From positions 186,001 to 250,000 of the forward strand of contig NZ_JAFBDW010000004.1 in the NCBI RefSeq assembly GCF_016908415.1: DNA of 64,000 nt. Reading direction: 5' to 3'. The notes under the pieces are model-generated. The model searched no databases and had not been told where the DNA came from. It saw nothing but the letters and a program-made list of their open reading frames with translations. A program made the translations under genes and the position numbers. This stretch comes from Caldicoprobacter guelmensis (GTDB lineage: Bacteria > Bacillota > Clostridia > Caldicoprobacterales > Caldicoprobacteraceae). Positions 63,887-64,000 of the stretch are shown piece by piece. Numbering within the stretch: the stretch's first letter is position 1; every line of letters begins with the position of its first letter.

Positions 63887-64000
63887 ATGCTTTTGCGTAT
63901 CACTACCACACCGGCTTTGATAGGGATCCGTACGCAGCCGGCCCAACTAGAGATAGATACCTCTCGACCTTTTGTTGAGATGCAGCATCAACCACCGAGG
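63887..64000 (+). CDS. DUF6470-type protein, 3' end outside window
   Basis: ATG 63887 follows AAGGAGAG. The visible 38 codons (LRITTTPALIGIRTQPAQLEI, then repeated P-x-V-E-M-type beta units) resemble the start of DUF6470 proteins, which commonly lie between flgL and fliW in clostridia. The protein is truncated by the window. Confidence 0.7.
   Translation, partial: MLLRITTTPALIGIRTQPAQLEIDTSRPFVEMQHQPPR

Noticed and set aside
1..64000. CRISPR array
   Set aside because: No regularly spaced repeats were found; the direct repeats seen are pairs only.

Overview
The window looks like a chromosomal segment of a spore-forming, motile, low-to-mid GC Firmicute, most like the thermophilic Clostridia (Thermoanaerobacterales-type). 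The evidence is T-box and TPP leaders, strong SD sequences with many GTG/TTG starts, spore genes (SplB, a SleB-type hydrolase, YvrJ/DUF1659/DUF2922), FTHFS, a long IleRS and a flagellar late-gene cluster in the Firmicutes order. No species is claimed. There is no prophage, CRISPR array or rRNA. Mobile DNA is limited to remnants.

Layout. 0-7 kb: the tail of a nuclease-fold gene, a DUF368 lipid-carrier transporter, tyrS, an XRE-cupin regulator divergent from the threonine-to-glycine pair tdh-kbl (kbl carries a one-base frameshift), and a membrane zinc protease. 7-13.5 kb: envelope genes, namely LemA, a TPM-domain lipoprotein, a large surface protein with repeated beta-sandwich domains, then on the minus strand a glycolipid-type glycosyltransferase, a polysaccharide deacetylase and a YkoP-like protein. 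14-21 kb: a tightly overlapping five-gene operon, NurA / HAS-barrel protein / HerA / SbcD(Mre11) / SbcC(Rad50), which is the archaeal DNA-end-resection set in a bacterium. 21.5-24 kb: an ECF sigma factor with its anti-sigma factor, and a DNA-binding-like protein. 24-27 kb: a regulator divergent from a GH51 arabinofuranosidase. 27-32.5 kb: aspartate kinase, and an isoleucine T-box with ileS.

32.5-37.7 kb: a cyclase-family hydrolase, EndoQ, a nucleoside-phosphorylase-like protein overlapping spore photoproduct lyase, and a DUF4380-like protein. 38-40.5 kb: mgtE preceded by a possible leader ORF, and a TPP riboswitch with thiT. 41-46 kb: SAH hydrolase, MTA/SAH deaminase and a DUF815 AAA ATPase. 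46-50.4 kb: a spore-hydrolase gene broken by an in-frame TGA, FTHFS, a TnpB relic and murC, whose last codons lie in the IS end. 50.5-56 kb: tRNA-Tyr, metK, a truncated glycosyltransferase-like protein, a sigma factor with the DUF1659/DUF2922/YvrJ small-protein cassette, and a phenylalanine-type T-box with DAHP synthase. 56-64 kb: recD2, comF, then yvyF-flgM-flgN-flgK-flgL and the start of a DUF6470 gene, with a textbook sigma-28 promoter before flgM.

The most unusual items are the complete NurA-HerA-Mre11-Rad50 operon with an extra HAS-barrel gene, a three-hairpin structured element between the ileS T-box terminator and ileS, a solo IS200/IS605 right end plus a TnpB relic that supplies the end of murC, the sigma/YvrJ small-protein cassette, and a 144-bp MITE-like element inside the com/flagellar region.
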